A DNA stretch of 64,000 nucleotides. Origin: Dyella jiangningensis. GTDB taxonomy: Bacteria > Pseudomonadota > Gammaproteobacteria > Xanthomonadales > Rhodanobacteraceae. The DNA lies in the NCBI GenBank assembly GCA_000632805.1, contig CP007444.1, positions 4,514,772 to 4,578,771 of the forward strand. The letters run 5' to 3'. Below, in pieces: positions 33,378-47,015 of the stretch (the first letter of the stretch is position 1; each line of letters begins with the position of its first letter). The notes below the pieces were generated by a model, which did no database searches, was not told the origin of the DNA, and saw nothing but the letters and a program-made list of their open reading frames with translations. The translations under genes and the position numbers were made by a program.

Positions 33378-34492
33378 CGTGGCGCGGCGTAGACGGCACC
33401 AAGTACGCGCGGACCACGTGCGCCCGTGACCGCCGGCAGGTTGCCAGGCAACCCGAGCAGGCGCTGGCGGGCCAGCCAAGCAAAGGCGGTGGCTTCCAGA
33501 TAATCCGGATCGATGCCGTGCTCGGCCGTGGTGGTGACGACGCGCGTCGGCATAAGTCCGGCGAGGCGACACATCAGTACCGGGTTGTGTACTCCGCCAC
33601 CGCAGGCGAGCACGTCGATGGCATCTGTCGCGTGCCGCTCGATGGCGTCGGCGACGCTGCGGGCGGAAAGTTCGAGCAGGGTGGCCTGTACATCGGCCGG
33701 TGCCAGCGACGCCGCGCGTTGGTAGGACTCGAGCCACGCGAGATGAAAATGCTCGCGCCCCGTGCTCTTGGGCGGGGGCAGGGCGAAATAAGGATCGGCA
33801 AGCAGAGCGTCGAGCAGCGATGCATCGACACGTCCGGACGCCGCAAACGCGCCGTCCGCGTCGTAGGCCTGCCCGCGATGGCGAAGACTCCAGGCATCCA
33901 TCAGGCCATTGGCCGGCCCGGTATCAAAGCCGAACACGCCGCCGTTCGCCGCCAACACCGTAATGTTGGCGATGCCGCCGAGATTGAGCACGACGCGCGA
34001 CTGGCCGGGCCGCGCCAGCAACATGGCATGCACGGCCGGCAGCAGCGGCGCGCCCTGGCCGCCTGCGGCGACGTCTGCGCGACGGAAGTCCGCAACCACG
34101 TCCACGCCGCAACGCTCCGCGATCACCGACGGGTCGCCGACCTGCAGGGTGAAAGGCTGTTCACCGCTGGGACGATGGCGCAGCGTCTGGCCGTGCGATC
34201 CGATCGCGCGAACCGCCGATGCATGCCCTGGATGACGGGCCAGCAACGCGTGGGCGGCATCGGCGAAGCACTGCCCGACCGCGACATCCAAGCGCCCATA
34301 GGCATCGAGATCCAGCCGCGTTTCATCCTGCGCCACGGCGAGGATGCGTGCCCGCAATGCCGCCGGCCAAGGATGCGCCAGGGCATCGATCAGCTGCGGT
34401 TTGTCGTTCTCGAAACGCACCAGCGCGGCATCGATGCCGTCGGCGCTGGTGCCCGAAATCAGGCCAAGATAAAGCGCCGAGGCATCGTCCAC
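33374..34492 (-). CDS. anmK: Anhydro-N-acetylmuramic acid kinase
   Basis: A 372-aa kinase that opens and phosphorylates 1,6-anhydro-MurNAc to MurNAc-6-phosphate in peptidoglycan recycling. It has the N-terminal ATP motif GLISGTSADGIDAAL, the GSHGQTLRH segment, NLGGIANIT, and the C-terminal ACGGGVHNPVL nucleotide site. The start is GTG at 34492, six bases after the stop of the M23 peptidase gene, so the two are coupled. The order tyrS / M23 / anmK is the same as in Pseudomonas aeruginosa. Confidence 0.95.
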   Translation of the reverse strand: MDDASALYLGLISGTSADGIDAALVRFENDKPQLIDALAHPWPAALRARILAVAQDETRLDLDAYGRLDVAVGQCFADAAHALLARHPGHASAVRAIGSHGQTLRHRPSGEQPFTLQVGDPSVIAERCGVDVVADFRRADVAAGGQGAPLLPAVHAMLLARPGQSRVVLNLGGIANITVLAANGGVFGFDTGPANGLMDAWSLRHRGQAYDADGAFAASGRVDASLLDALLADPYFALPPPKSTGREHFHLAWLESYQRAASLAPADVQATLLELSARSVADAIERHATDAIDVLACGGGVHNPVLMCRLAGLMPTRVVTTTAEHGIDPDYLEATAFAWLARQRLLGLPGNLPAVTGARGPRVLGAVYAAPR

Positions 34493-34498
34493 GGTTGA

Positions 34499-35938
34499 TC
34501 AGTCGTCGGTGCGGGTATTGCCGCTGGCGCGGGCCATCTTGATATTGGTATCCAGCGTCGTCAGGCGAGCCAGCTGCGGCTGCACCACCTGCGTCTTGAA
34601 CCTGGCCAGCTGCGCGGCCGGCAGCGGCTCGGGCTTGGGCAACGTCACTGTCTGCGGATCGCGCTGCACATTGTTGACGCGGAATTCGTAGTGCAGGTGC
34701 GGTCCGGTCGCCAGGCCCGTCATGCCCACGTAGCCGATCACCTGGCCCTGGCTCACGTGCTGGCCCACTTTCTCGTTGGCGAACTTGGACATGTGGCCGT
34801 AAGCGGTACTGATCGAGCCGTTGTGCTGCACGATCACGAAGTTGCCGTAGCCGTTCATCCAGCCCTTGTACTTGATCACGCCATCGCCGGCCGCATGGAT
34901 CGGCGTGCCGGTCGGTGCCGCGTAATCCACGCCCTTGTGCGCGCGCATCAGCCCCAGCACCGGGTGCATGCGCGCGGCGCTGAACTGCGAGGAGATGCGG
35001 GTGAAGTCCACCGGAATACGCAAGAACGACTTCTGGATCGGGCGGCCGTCTTCGCTGAACCAGCCGTAGCTGCCGTCTTCCTTCTTGAAGCGGTAGGCGG
35101 TGTAGCGCTGCCCCTGGTTGACGAACTCCGCCGCCACGATGTCGCCTTCGCGCAGATAGGCACCATCGCGATACACGTCGTCGTAGATGACGGTGAAGCT
35201 GTCGCCCTCACGCAGATCCTGCACGAAGTCGATGTCGTATTTGAAGAGGTCGGCGAGCTTGAGCACCATCTGGTTGGTCATGCCAGCCTTCGAGGCGGCG
35301 GCGAACAACGAGCTGTCGATGGTGCCGTGCGCGACGTGCTCGCGGCGGTCCACCTCGCGCGCCTGGGCGGTCACGGTGGCCTTGTCGCCATCGAAACGCA
35401 TGGTGGTGCGGTTTGCTTCGTCCTTGTCGAACCGGATGCCTTTGAGGCTGCCGTCGCTGTCGAGCAGGAAGTCGAACTCCTGGCCCGGACTGATGTGATG
35501 CAGCGCCTTCGCATCGCCCGACTGATCCACGACGTGCTGCACGTCGGTGAGGCTCAGGCCCTGGCTCTGGAACAGGTCGGACAGCGTCTGGCCCGGCTGC
35601 ACCTGCACGATGTGCCAGTCCTCGACGTCCGGTGCGCGGGCCATCTCAGGCGTGGCCTTGGGCAGCGCCAACGGCAATACGGCATGCGCGGTCGACACGG
35701 AGTCCGGGCGCATGGCGCTTGCCCACGCCGGAATAAGAAAGCCGGAAACCGCCGTGATCAGAAGAGCCGTGCCGGCGAGCACCCAGCGCTCGCGATGCCA
35801 GCGGATGGGTTCGGCTTCGCCGTGACAACCGAAGGACCAGTGGGCACAACGCTCATAAAAGTGAGAGTGGCGACGCTGCGCCTTTCGACGCATGGCCAGT
35901 TTGCGCGCTGCGCGCGCGGTCTTGTTTCTCTCACCCAT
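34499..35938 (-). CDS. M23 family murein endopeptidase, MepM-like
   Basis: A 479-aa protein with a basic N-terminus, one transmembrane anchor (about residues 50-72), an OapA/LysM-like domain (WHIVQVQPGQTLSDLF), an intermediate domain and a C-terminal M23 peptidase. Zinc ligands are present in AHKGVDYA and GPHLHYEF, so it should cleave peptidoglycan cross-links in the periplasm. The frame is open beyond 36123 into tyrS antisense DNA; ATG at 35938 is chosen. It has its own likely promoter (36009-35980) and is followed immediately by anmK. Confidence 0.9.
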   Translation of the reverse strand: MGERNKTARAARKLAMRRKAQRRHSHFYERCAHWSFGCHGEAEPIRWHRERWVLAGTALLITAVSGFLIPAWASAMRPDSVSTAHAVLPLALPKATPEMARAPDVEDWHIVQVQPGQTLSDLFQSQGLSLTDVQHVVDQSGDAKALHHISPGQEFDFLLDSDGSLKGIRFDKDEANRTTMRFDGDKATVTAQAREVDRREHVAHGTIDSSLFAAASKAGMTNQMVLKLADLFKYDIDFVQDLREGDSFTVIYDDVYRDGAYLREGDIVAAEFVNQGQRYTAYRFKKEDGSYGWFSEDGRPIQKSFLRIPVDFTRISSQFSAARMHPVLGLMRAHKGVDYAAPTGTPIHAAGDGVIKYKGWMNGYGNFVIVQHNGSISTAYGHMSKFANEKVGQHVSQGQVIGYVGMTGLATGPHLHYEFRVNNVQRDPQTVTLPKPEPLPAAQLARFKTQVVQPQLARLTTLDTNIKMARASGNTRTDD

Positions 35939-35979
35939 GCCCGGTGTTTCCCCAGGTACCAAAATTCTAATTGGGGCGT

Positions 35980-36009
35980 ACCATAGCGGCCTTGTGTAAA
36001 GAGCGTCAA
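35980..36009 (-). promoter_or_regulatory. Sigma-70-type promoter for the M23 peptidase - anmK unit
   Basis: On the minus strand: -35 TTGACG (36009-36004), 18-bp spacer, -10 TATGGT (35985-35980). Predicted start lies about 35 bases before the ATG at 35938. Confidence 0.45.
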
Positions 36010-36122
36010 CGCCTTTTCCATCAATGAGTTGCGATATTTTTTGGGTTAACGCACACTTAACGGAACCACCCGGGAAACCGTGATTTCCGCCGCAGTCCAG
36101 ACAACGAAAATTTGAGGAATAC

Positions 36123-37334
<1,212 letters not shown>

Positions 37335-37415
37335 GTTGATCGCGACGACACAACGTCGTCGCGATGCTTCGGTGAAGCGATGTTTCGCGTGAGAACAACG
37401 TCTTACGCGAAACAT

Positions 37416-37466
37416 GAAAAATAAATTCAAAATTTGCTTGTCAAAGGTGGGGTGCCTCCCTATTAT
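37416..37466 (+). promoter_or_regulatory. rRNA operon promoter P1 with UP-like element
   Basis: -35 TTGTCA (37438-37443), exactly 17 bp, -10 TATTAT (37461-37466). The 20 bases upstream are almost all A/T (GAAAAATAAATTCAAAATTT), as in UP elements of strong rRNA promoters. Confidence 0.8.
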
Positions 37467-37534
37467 TCGCCTCCCCGCCGCTGGCAACGTCTTCCACGGC
37501 AACAACGACAGCAAAAAGTTCTTCGCTGAAGGTG

Positions 37535-37562
37535 TTGACGGAACGGAAAAACGATGTAAGAT
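37535..37562 (+). promoter_or_regulatory. rRNA operon promoter P2
   Basis: -35 TTGACG (37535-37540), 16 bp, -10 TAAGAT (37557-37562), about 95 bp downstream of P1. Tandem P1/P2 promoters are usual for gammaproteobacterial rRNA operons. Confidence 0.65.
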
Positions 37563-37624
37563 GGGCGGCTCACTCGGAACGAAATGTTCCAAGGCTGAAA
37601 CGGCAACGTTCGGCAAGTGATTGA

Positions 37625-37635
37625 GATCTTTGACA
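37625..37635 (+). promoter_or_regulatory. boxA-like antitermination site in 16S leader
   Basis: GATCTTTGACA resembles the boxA sequence (TGCTCTTTAACA in E. coli) used by NusB/S10 antitermination. It lies about 60 bp downstream of P2 and 170 bp before 16S. Confidence 0.5.
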
Positions 37636-37805
37636 GTGTGCGCAGGTGACTTGTGTGGGCGCCTTGCGGTGGATGACTGAATGTCAAACATATGCAAGCG
37701 TCTAACCTAAGAGTCAATTCAAAAGCTTGACGTTTATGGTTAGGACATACGCTTCAGAAAGATAGATCGAGTGTTTGCCTTCGGGTGGACATAAGGTCGA
37801 AAACT

Positions 37806-39350
<1,545 letters not shown>

Positions 39351-39593
39351 CGAGAACGACATCTTTCTCCCCGCAAGACGTCCACACAAGACACCTGCAC
39401 TTCAATTTTCACGCGACATCCGTGTCGCGAGGAATCTGGCTTTCGAAGCAAGCTGCTTTTAAGCGGCTTTGTTTAGCGTCAGAAGCGGCCATCCCTGGCC
39501 GCACTCCTCACGAAATCGCCGCTTTGGCCCTGCCCTTGAGTCAAGACTCATCGACGCAGGCCGCCAGGGAAGGCGGCACGGAAATATGCTCCC

Positions 39594-39670
<77 letters not shown>

Positions 39671-39681
39671 CCAAATCACTT

Positions 39682-39757
39682 GGGGCCATAGCTCAGCTGG
39701 GAGAGCACCTGCTTTGCAAGCAGGGGGTCGTCAGTTCGATCCTGACTGGCTCCACCA
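39682..39757 (+). tRNA. tRNA-Ala (TGC)
   Basis: 76 nt including encoded CCA. Acceptor GGGGCCA/TGGCTCC, anticodon TGC in CTGCTTTGCAAGCAG, T loop AGTTCGATCCT. It lies 11 bp after tRNA-Ile. Confidence 0.97.
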
Positions 39758-39832
39758 TTTGGTGACACGACGTGAAATGAAGGCAGCGCACACATAAAGA
39801 TTTAGAAACGAGGCGGCACTGTGGCCGTTCTT

Positions 39833-39846
39833 GTGTTCTTTGAAAA
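39833..39846 (+). promoter_or_regulatory. boxA-like site before 23S
   Basis: TGTTCTTTGAAAA matches the spacer boxA of rRNA operons and lies about 115 bp upstream of 23S. Confidence 0.55.
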
Positions 39847-39848
39847 TG

Positions 39849-39866
39849 TAAACGAGTGACAAGCGT
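39849..39866 (+). other. Left arms of the pre-23S processing stem
   Basis: TAAACGAGTGACAAGCGT here is the exact reverse complement of 42898-42915. A second 21-bp arm (39946-39966) pairs exactly with 42828-42848. Together they bring the ends of 23S into a long stem of the kind cut by RNase III. Confidence 0.75.
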
Positions 39867-39957
39867 TTTGGTTCGAAACCGAACCGAGATGTGTCGTTGA
39901 GGCAATTAAGCGAACGCGTTGTTTGGAAATATAGCTCTGAGGCGACTTGGGGTTATA

Positions 39958-42837
<2,880 letters not shown>

Positions 42838-42897
42838 ATAACCCCAAGACGCTTCGTGAGCTTGACTCAACGAAACATCTCGAAAGAATTTCACCAG

Positions 42898-42915
42898 ACG
42901 CTTGTCACTCGTTTA
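42898..42915 (+). other. Right arm of the pre-23S processing stem
   Basis: ACGCTTGTCACTCGTTTA, the exact reverse complement of 39849-39866, lies between 23S and 5S. Confidence 0.7.
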
Positions 42916-42958
42916 CCCCTCTGCGGAACCGGCGCATCACTGCGCTGTTCCCACCCTT

Positions 42959-43074
42959 TCCCTGGCGGCTATAGCGCTGTGGTCCCACCCGATCCCATCC
43001 CGAACTCGGAAGTGAAACGCAGCCGCGCCGATGGTAGTGTGAATCCTCATGCAAGAGTAGGTCACCGCCAGGGG
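42959..43074 (+). rRNA. rrf: 5S ribosomal RNA
   Basis: About 116 bp. CCCTGGCGGC at the 5' end pairs with CCGCCAGGGG at the 3' end. The conserved GGTCCCACCCGATCCCATCC and GTAGTGTGAATCC...GAGAGTAGG-type segments (here GCAAGAGTAGG) are present. Confidence 0.95.
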
Positions 43075-43085
43075 CTTTATCCCTC

Positions 43086-43119
43086 AAACGCCTTCCCAGC
43101 CGGGAAGGCGTTTGTCTTT
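43086..43119 (+). terminator. rRNA operon terminator
   Basis: Perfect 12-bp stem AAACGCCTTCCC/GGGAAGGCGTTT, loop AGCC, followed by GTCTTT, just after 5S. Confidence 0.88.
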
Positions 43120-43420
43120 GGGCGTTTTGAAAAGCATCGAATCGACGCGCCTCCGCCAACGCGGTTGCGGACGCCCGCCATGCGGGCCCGCCGCGACATC
43201 GTTGGGAGTTTCTTCGCGCTCAGATGGATCTGCAGGCGAGACTACACAGCAGTGCAACACGCGTTGCGCGGATCATCGGATCGTGTTTACAGGCAGGCCC
43301 CAATAAGCGTGGCCGTTGAATCTGCCTGTCGCACACTAGCGCGCTCCTGCAACGGCGCCACCGCTTCGCCAAGCGCGCATCGCATGCGCGATCTACGGTA
43401 TCCCTGAGTCATCTCCATCC

Positions 43421-43455
43421 GGGAGGGTGTTTGTCTTTGCGTATCGAAAAGCGAC
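43421..43455 (+). repeat. Degenerate copy of the post-5S terminator region
   Basis: CCGGGAGGGTGTTTGTCTTT followed by GCGTATCGAAAAGCGA parallels CCGGGAAGGCGTTTGTCTTT and GGGCGTTTTGAAAAGCATCG at 43101-43140. The left arm of the stem is lost. Confidence 0.5.
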
Positions 43456-43799
43456 CCAATTGCTCCGCTCAATGGCCGATCGCAGCACGCATCTCCACCG
43501 TGAAACGCCTCAGCCTGCTAGTACGCTTGCGCGGAAGCGACGCCGCACGCGCCATCAACAGCCGGTAGATGCGCCTGAATAGTCACACGGACTGCCGACA
43601 AGAGCGCCAATCCATGCTGATGTACCAGGCGTGTCACTGAGCGACCGCTGGAAGCGGCTCAGAAGTCTGCGTTGATCGGTGAGTCGCTACGGCACAACCT
43701 TCCAGGTACGGTCGCAGGCTCGGGTCCACGCTAGATGACCATTGCAGGCGTAAATGCCTGGCTCTACGCGCAGATCGCGCACGCCATCCGGATGAATCA

Positions 43800-43823
43800 G
43801 TCGCGCACAGGGCGCGCTCCCAT
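43800..43823 (-). repeat. GTAG-type REP variant
   Basis: The plus strand reads GTCGCGCACAGGGCGCGCTC then CCAT, so the REP is on the minus strand with an ATGGG head. It is a single unit with no inverted partner close by. Confidence 0.6.
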
Positions 43824-44018
43824 AATGGACACCAAAGCGGCCAGCGACCGCGTTGATCACCTATCAGGCAAGTTGGCCCGGGCTTCTTCATTCCAGGCGC
43901 GCCAGCCGGATCGAATGGGAGCGCATTCGACCTGCCGGGCGATTCCACAGAGCCTGACGCCGCGGATCGCCTATGATGCTAGGCCTGTCCAGCCGGCAAC
44001 TTGCGAAGCAGCCACCCC

Positions 44019-44702
44019 GTGTTTGTCCATGTCGAAACTCGTCGTCGCCATCATGTGCAGTGGGCTACTGCGCTGCTGGTAATCGTTTGCGTGATCAGTT
44101 TCGTCGGACTGGCCTTGATGCCGGCGCCACAGCGGATGTCGATGTGGCTGGAGTGGGGCACGGTGCCCGCCAACATCTTCGATGCGAAGCAGCCCGTTCT
44201 TCCGCAGCTGCGCGACCCGGCGCTGCTCCGGTTGTTCACGGCGCTGTTTATTCACTTGGCGTGGCTGCATCTGCTGGGCAACCTGTTATTCCTGGTGATC
44301 TTTGGTATTCCCGCCGAACGGGCGCTGGGTTCGCTGCGGTTCCTGGTGCTGTTCGTCCTGGGTGGCATCGTGGCCAACCTGGTCGGTGCGCTATCGCTGG
44401 CTGGCGTGCGTTCGCCGATCATCGGTTGCAGCGGCGCGGTGTCGGCAGTGCTCGGCACGTATATCGCGCTTTTCCCACGGGCTCGGCTTGGCCTCGTCGT
44501 GCCGCTGGGGTTGTACCTGGAATTCGTGCGTATGCCGGCGTTCCTGCTCATCGGCATCTGGGTCTTGCTGCAGTTGCTCTTCAGCTACGCCGGCCCGAGC
44601 TATGGCGCCGTGGTGTGGTGGACCCACATCGCGGGCTTCCTGTTCGGCGTGGTGTTCGCCTTGTTCTCGCGCGATGACATCGCTCGGCGGCTGCGTGGCT
44701 AA
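44019..44702 (+). CDS. Rhomboid family intramembrane serine protease
   Basis: A protein of about 227 aa with six predicted transmembrane helices. Rhomboid signatures are intact: WLHLLGNLLFLVIFG (His and Asn of the oxyanion region), the nucleophile motif GCSGAVSAVLG, and the catalytic His in WWTHIAGFLFG. It should cut substrates within the inner membrane. Start is uncertain: GTG at 44019 or TTG at 44001. A DUF1820 gene follows after 9 bp and is probably cotranscribed. The substrate is unknown. Confidence 0.9.
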   Translation: MFVHVETRRRHHVQWATALLVIVCVISFVGLALMPAPQRMSMWLEWGTVPANIFDAKQPVLPQLRDPALLRLFTALFIHLAWLHLLGNLLFLVIFGIPAERALGSLRFLVLFVLGGIVANLVGALSLAGVRSPIIGCSGAVSAVLGTYIALFPRARLGLVVPLGLYLEFVRMPAFLLIGIWVLLQLLFSYAGPSYGAVVWWTHIAGFLFGVVFALFSRDDIARRLRG

Positions 44703-44711
44703 AATAACGCC

Positions 44712-45035
44712 ATGCGCAACAAGAAACTCTACAAGGTTACCTTTCTCCATCTGGGCAAATGCTACGAGCTCTATGCCCGGCACGTGACGTCCAGTTCGTT
44801 ATGGGGATTTACCGAAGTCGGCGAACTGGTGTTCGAGCCGACGGGCGAAGGCATTCTCGTCGACCCGACGGAAGAACGCCTGCGCGAGGAATTCAAGGAC
44901 ACGCGTGTGCTGCATCTGCCGATGCAATCCGTGGTGCGCGTGGAAGAAGTGGAGAGCAAGGGTGCCCTGGTGATCCGCGACGCGTCCGACGGTCAGAAGA
45001 TCACGCCGTTCCCGATGCCGCCCCGAGGGCGATGA
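44712..45035 (+). CDS. DUF1820 family protein
   Basis: A 107-aa soluble protein whose sequence (KKLYKVTFLHLGKCYELYA, LWGFTEVGELVFE, LVDPTEERLREEF) matches the DUF1820 family of proteobacteria. The function is unknown. It starts 9 bp after the rhomboid stop codon, so the two are likely one transcript. The minus-strand gene at 45041 converges on it with only 5 bp between. Confidence 0.85.
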   Translation: MRNKKLYKVTFLHLGKCYELYARHVTSSSLWGFTEVGELVFEPTGEGILVDPTEERLREEFKDTRVLHLPMQSVVRVEEVESKGALVIRDASDGQKITPFPMPPRGR

Positions 45036-45040
45036 CGCCG

Positions 45041-46165
45041 CTAAACGTGGCGGATCATGGCGATCACGATCTCCACGGCGATCAGCGCGATGATCGCTAG
45101 CTCCATCAGTTCGCCTCGCTTGCTGGAGGCCTCTTCGTAGAGCGCCGTATAGCTGTCGCGGATGATGGCGAGCTTGCGATCGACGGCCTTGCCGACGTGA
45201 GGCACACGGAACAACTCCAGCGCCGCGGTGTAGACACGGGCGAGATAGACGTCTTCGGTGACCTGCAGCGCGTTATCGACCTTTTCGGTCACCTCGGTCA
45301 CTTCTGCCACCAAGGTTTGCAGGCGGCGTGCAAGATCGGCATAGCGTCGAGCCGCAAAAGGATTGGCGACGTTGCGAGTCGCCTCGATCAGGTCGTACAT
45401 CCGCGGCAGCTCGTCATCGAGCAGTTCGTCGTAATAGCGCAGCTCGAGCAACTGCGCGTTGGCAACTTCGAGGACATCCAGGACATCGGAATCATCACGC
45501 GGCTCGACGATGAAGGCGCGGTCCCAGGTGAGCACGACCAGGTCGTCGGTGTAGTACGAGTAGCGTTGCCGCAGCAGATCCTGCGTCGCCTGTTCCGATA
45601 GCGGGCGGGACTCGCCCGAAAGCAGCGGCACGAGGTCGAGATCCTCATGCAGTGTGGCCGTGCTGGCGACACCTTCGAGCGCATGGACCAGGCCCAGCAG
45701 ATAGTCTTCATAGAGCGGCTCGCCGCTAGGACGGACGAAGGCAGGCTGCAGCACTGCGCTCACCTGCGTGACCAGGGTCGTCCACAGATCACTGCCCGAG
45801 GCGATGCCCAGGGCGGCATCCACGGCGTTGACGCGGGCGCTGAAATCCACCCACGGCAAGTCGTTGGCTTCCACTCGTAGCGAAAAAGCGGCGACGCCAA
45901 ATTCGTAGAAGCGTGCCATCACTGCTGCTTGCATGGGCTTGCCGCCGATGATGACGTTCACGGCTTCCAACGCGATCTCCACCGGCGGAACGCCGAACGT
46001 CATGGCCTTCGGCGACGTGGTGATCAGTCGGCTGCGGGCCGGCAGGGTGCGGGCATGGCGCGCCCATAACGCTTCCACTTCACCGAGATCGATGGTGTCC
46101 GCGATATCGACCAGGCGCATCGCGATGACGGATGCGCGGTGCACGTGTGGCTGCATTTTACCCAT
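45041..46165 (-). CDS. RMD1/DUF155-like protein with C-terminal membrane anchor
   Basis: A 374-aa protein. The N-terminal region is alpha/beta. The central segment (YYTDDLVVLTWDRAFIVEP, then long helices with LRYYDELLDDELPR) and the single hydrophobic C-terminal helix (about 352-372) resemble the RMD1/DUF155 family found from bacteria to mitochondria, whose biochemical role is poorly known. I am moderately sure of the family. The start could be ATG at 46165, 46156 or 46120. Its stop is 5 bp from the convergent DUF1820 gene. Confidence 0.7.
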   Translation of the reverse strand: MGKMQPHVHRASVIAMRLVDIADTIDLGEVEALWARHARTLPARSRLITTSPKAMTFGVPPVEIALEAVNVIIGGKPMQAAVMARFYEFGVAAFSLRVEANDLPWVDFSARVNAVDAALGIASGSDLWTTLVTQVSAVLQPAFVRPSGEPLYEDYLLGLVHALEGVASTATLHEDLDLVPLLSGESRPLSEQATQDLLRQRYSYYTDDLVVLTWDRAFIVEPRDDSDVLDVLEVANAQLLELRYYDELLDDELPRMYDLIEATRNVANPFAARRYADLARRLQTLVAEVTEVTEKVDNALQVTEDVYLARVYTAALELFRVPHVGKAVDRKLAIIRDSYTALYEEASSKRGELMELAIIALIAVEIVIAMIRHV

Positions 46166-46249
46166 GGAGCCCGTCCTCGCCCGGGAAGCCGCGCCGGACG
46201 CGCGGCCTTTTCCCTGGAATGATTCTAGGCATCGACGATGACGGGAATG

Positions 46250-46972
46250 TCAGCCTGCGGCGAGTCCGTGGTGCCGGGAAAACTGGCGGAACAGGCGTCG
46301 CGCCAAGGGCGTCGGGGCGACCTGGCGGAAAGTATGGTGCGGGTCGAAGCCCTCCCGCCGCATGTCGTGATGCTTTCGATGGATGTACGCGCGCATCACG
46401 TCGGCATTGAACTCCGGGTGGAACTGCGCGCTCATCGCTTGAGCGCCGTAACGCACCAGGTGGTACGGATCGCGCGATGAACTCGCCAATACCGTCGCGC
46501 CTTTGGGCAGTTCGAGCACGCTTTGTTCGTGCGTGGCGTGGGCGCGGAATTCGGGCGGAAGCTTGTCGGTCAGCGGATCGTTCCTGGCGCTATCGAGCAT
46601 CTGGATCGTCACCGTGCCGATCTCGCGGCCGCCCGGCAGGTAGTCGACGCGGCCACCGAGCGCGTGCGCCATCAGCTGGTGGCCATAGCAGACGCCGAAC
46701 ATCGGCAGTTCGACGTCCATGGCGTCGCGGATCCAACCGGCGGTACGTTCGCTCCACGCCGCACGCTCGGTCACCATCGCCGCCGAGCCGGTGATCAGGG
46801 CGCCCGCGACTTCACCGGGAGGCGGCAGGCTTTCGCCAGCTTCCACGTCGACGACGCGAACGCGCCCTGGTTCGAGCTGCGCACCGAGGCGAAACCAATG
46901 CGGGAAGTCGCCATGGCGTGCGCGGATCGGAGCAGGTGCGCGGCCGGTGCGGATGATCAAAACGGGCTTCAT
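46250..46972 (-). CDS. Class I glutamine amidotransferase
   Basis: A 240-aa stand-alone GATase-1 protein. The catalytic triad is visible: Cys95 in GVCYGHQ, His185 and Glu187 in QFHPEF. This is the GMP-synthase-glutaminase-like group (GuaA N-terminal type) found as separate enzymes; partner and substrate are unknown, and gamma-glutamyl hydrolase activity is another option. It is flanked by same-strand genes with 84 bp upstream of the next stop and 43 bp after the ATPase gene start region, so cotranscription is possible but not shown. Confidence 0.88.
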   Translation of the reverse strand: MKPVLIIRTGRAPAPIRARHGDFPHWFRLGAQLEPGRVRVVDVEAGESLPPPGEVAGALITGSAAMVTERAAWSERTAGWIRDAMDVELPMFGVCYGHQLMAHALGGRVDYLPGGREIGTVTIQMLDSARNDPLTDKLPPEFRAHATHEQSVLELPKGATVLASSSRDPYHLVRYGAQAMSAQFHPEFNADVMRAYIHRKHHDMRREGFDPHHTFRQVAPTPLARRLFRQFSRHHGLAAG

Positions 46973-47015
46973 GCAGTGTAGTCGTCAGGTATGTTCAATA
47001 AAGCATCATGCGTAA

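Larger units (their letters stand above)
43120..44018. other. About 900 bp without a supported gene after the rRNA operon
   Basis: Short frames occur on both strands but none has family resemblance or a good start. The region holds a second, degenerate copy of the terminator context (about 43421-43455), two diverged REP units (43326-43352 and 43800-43823), and otherwise unremarkable sequence. It looks like decayed or repeat-derived DNA. Confidence 0.6.

Noticed and set aside
43120..44018. Hidden pseudogene after the rRNA operon
   Set aside because: Frames on both strands gave no stretch resembling a known protein; repeat remnants explain part of it.
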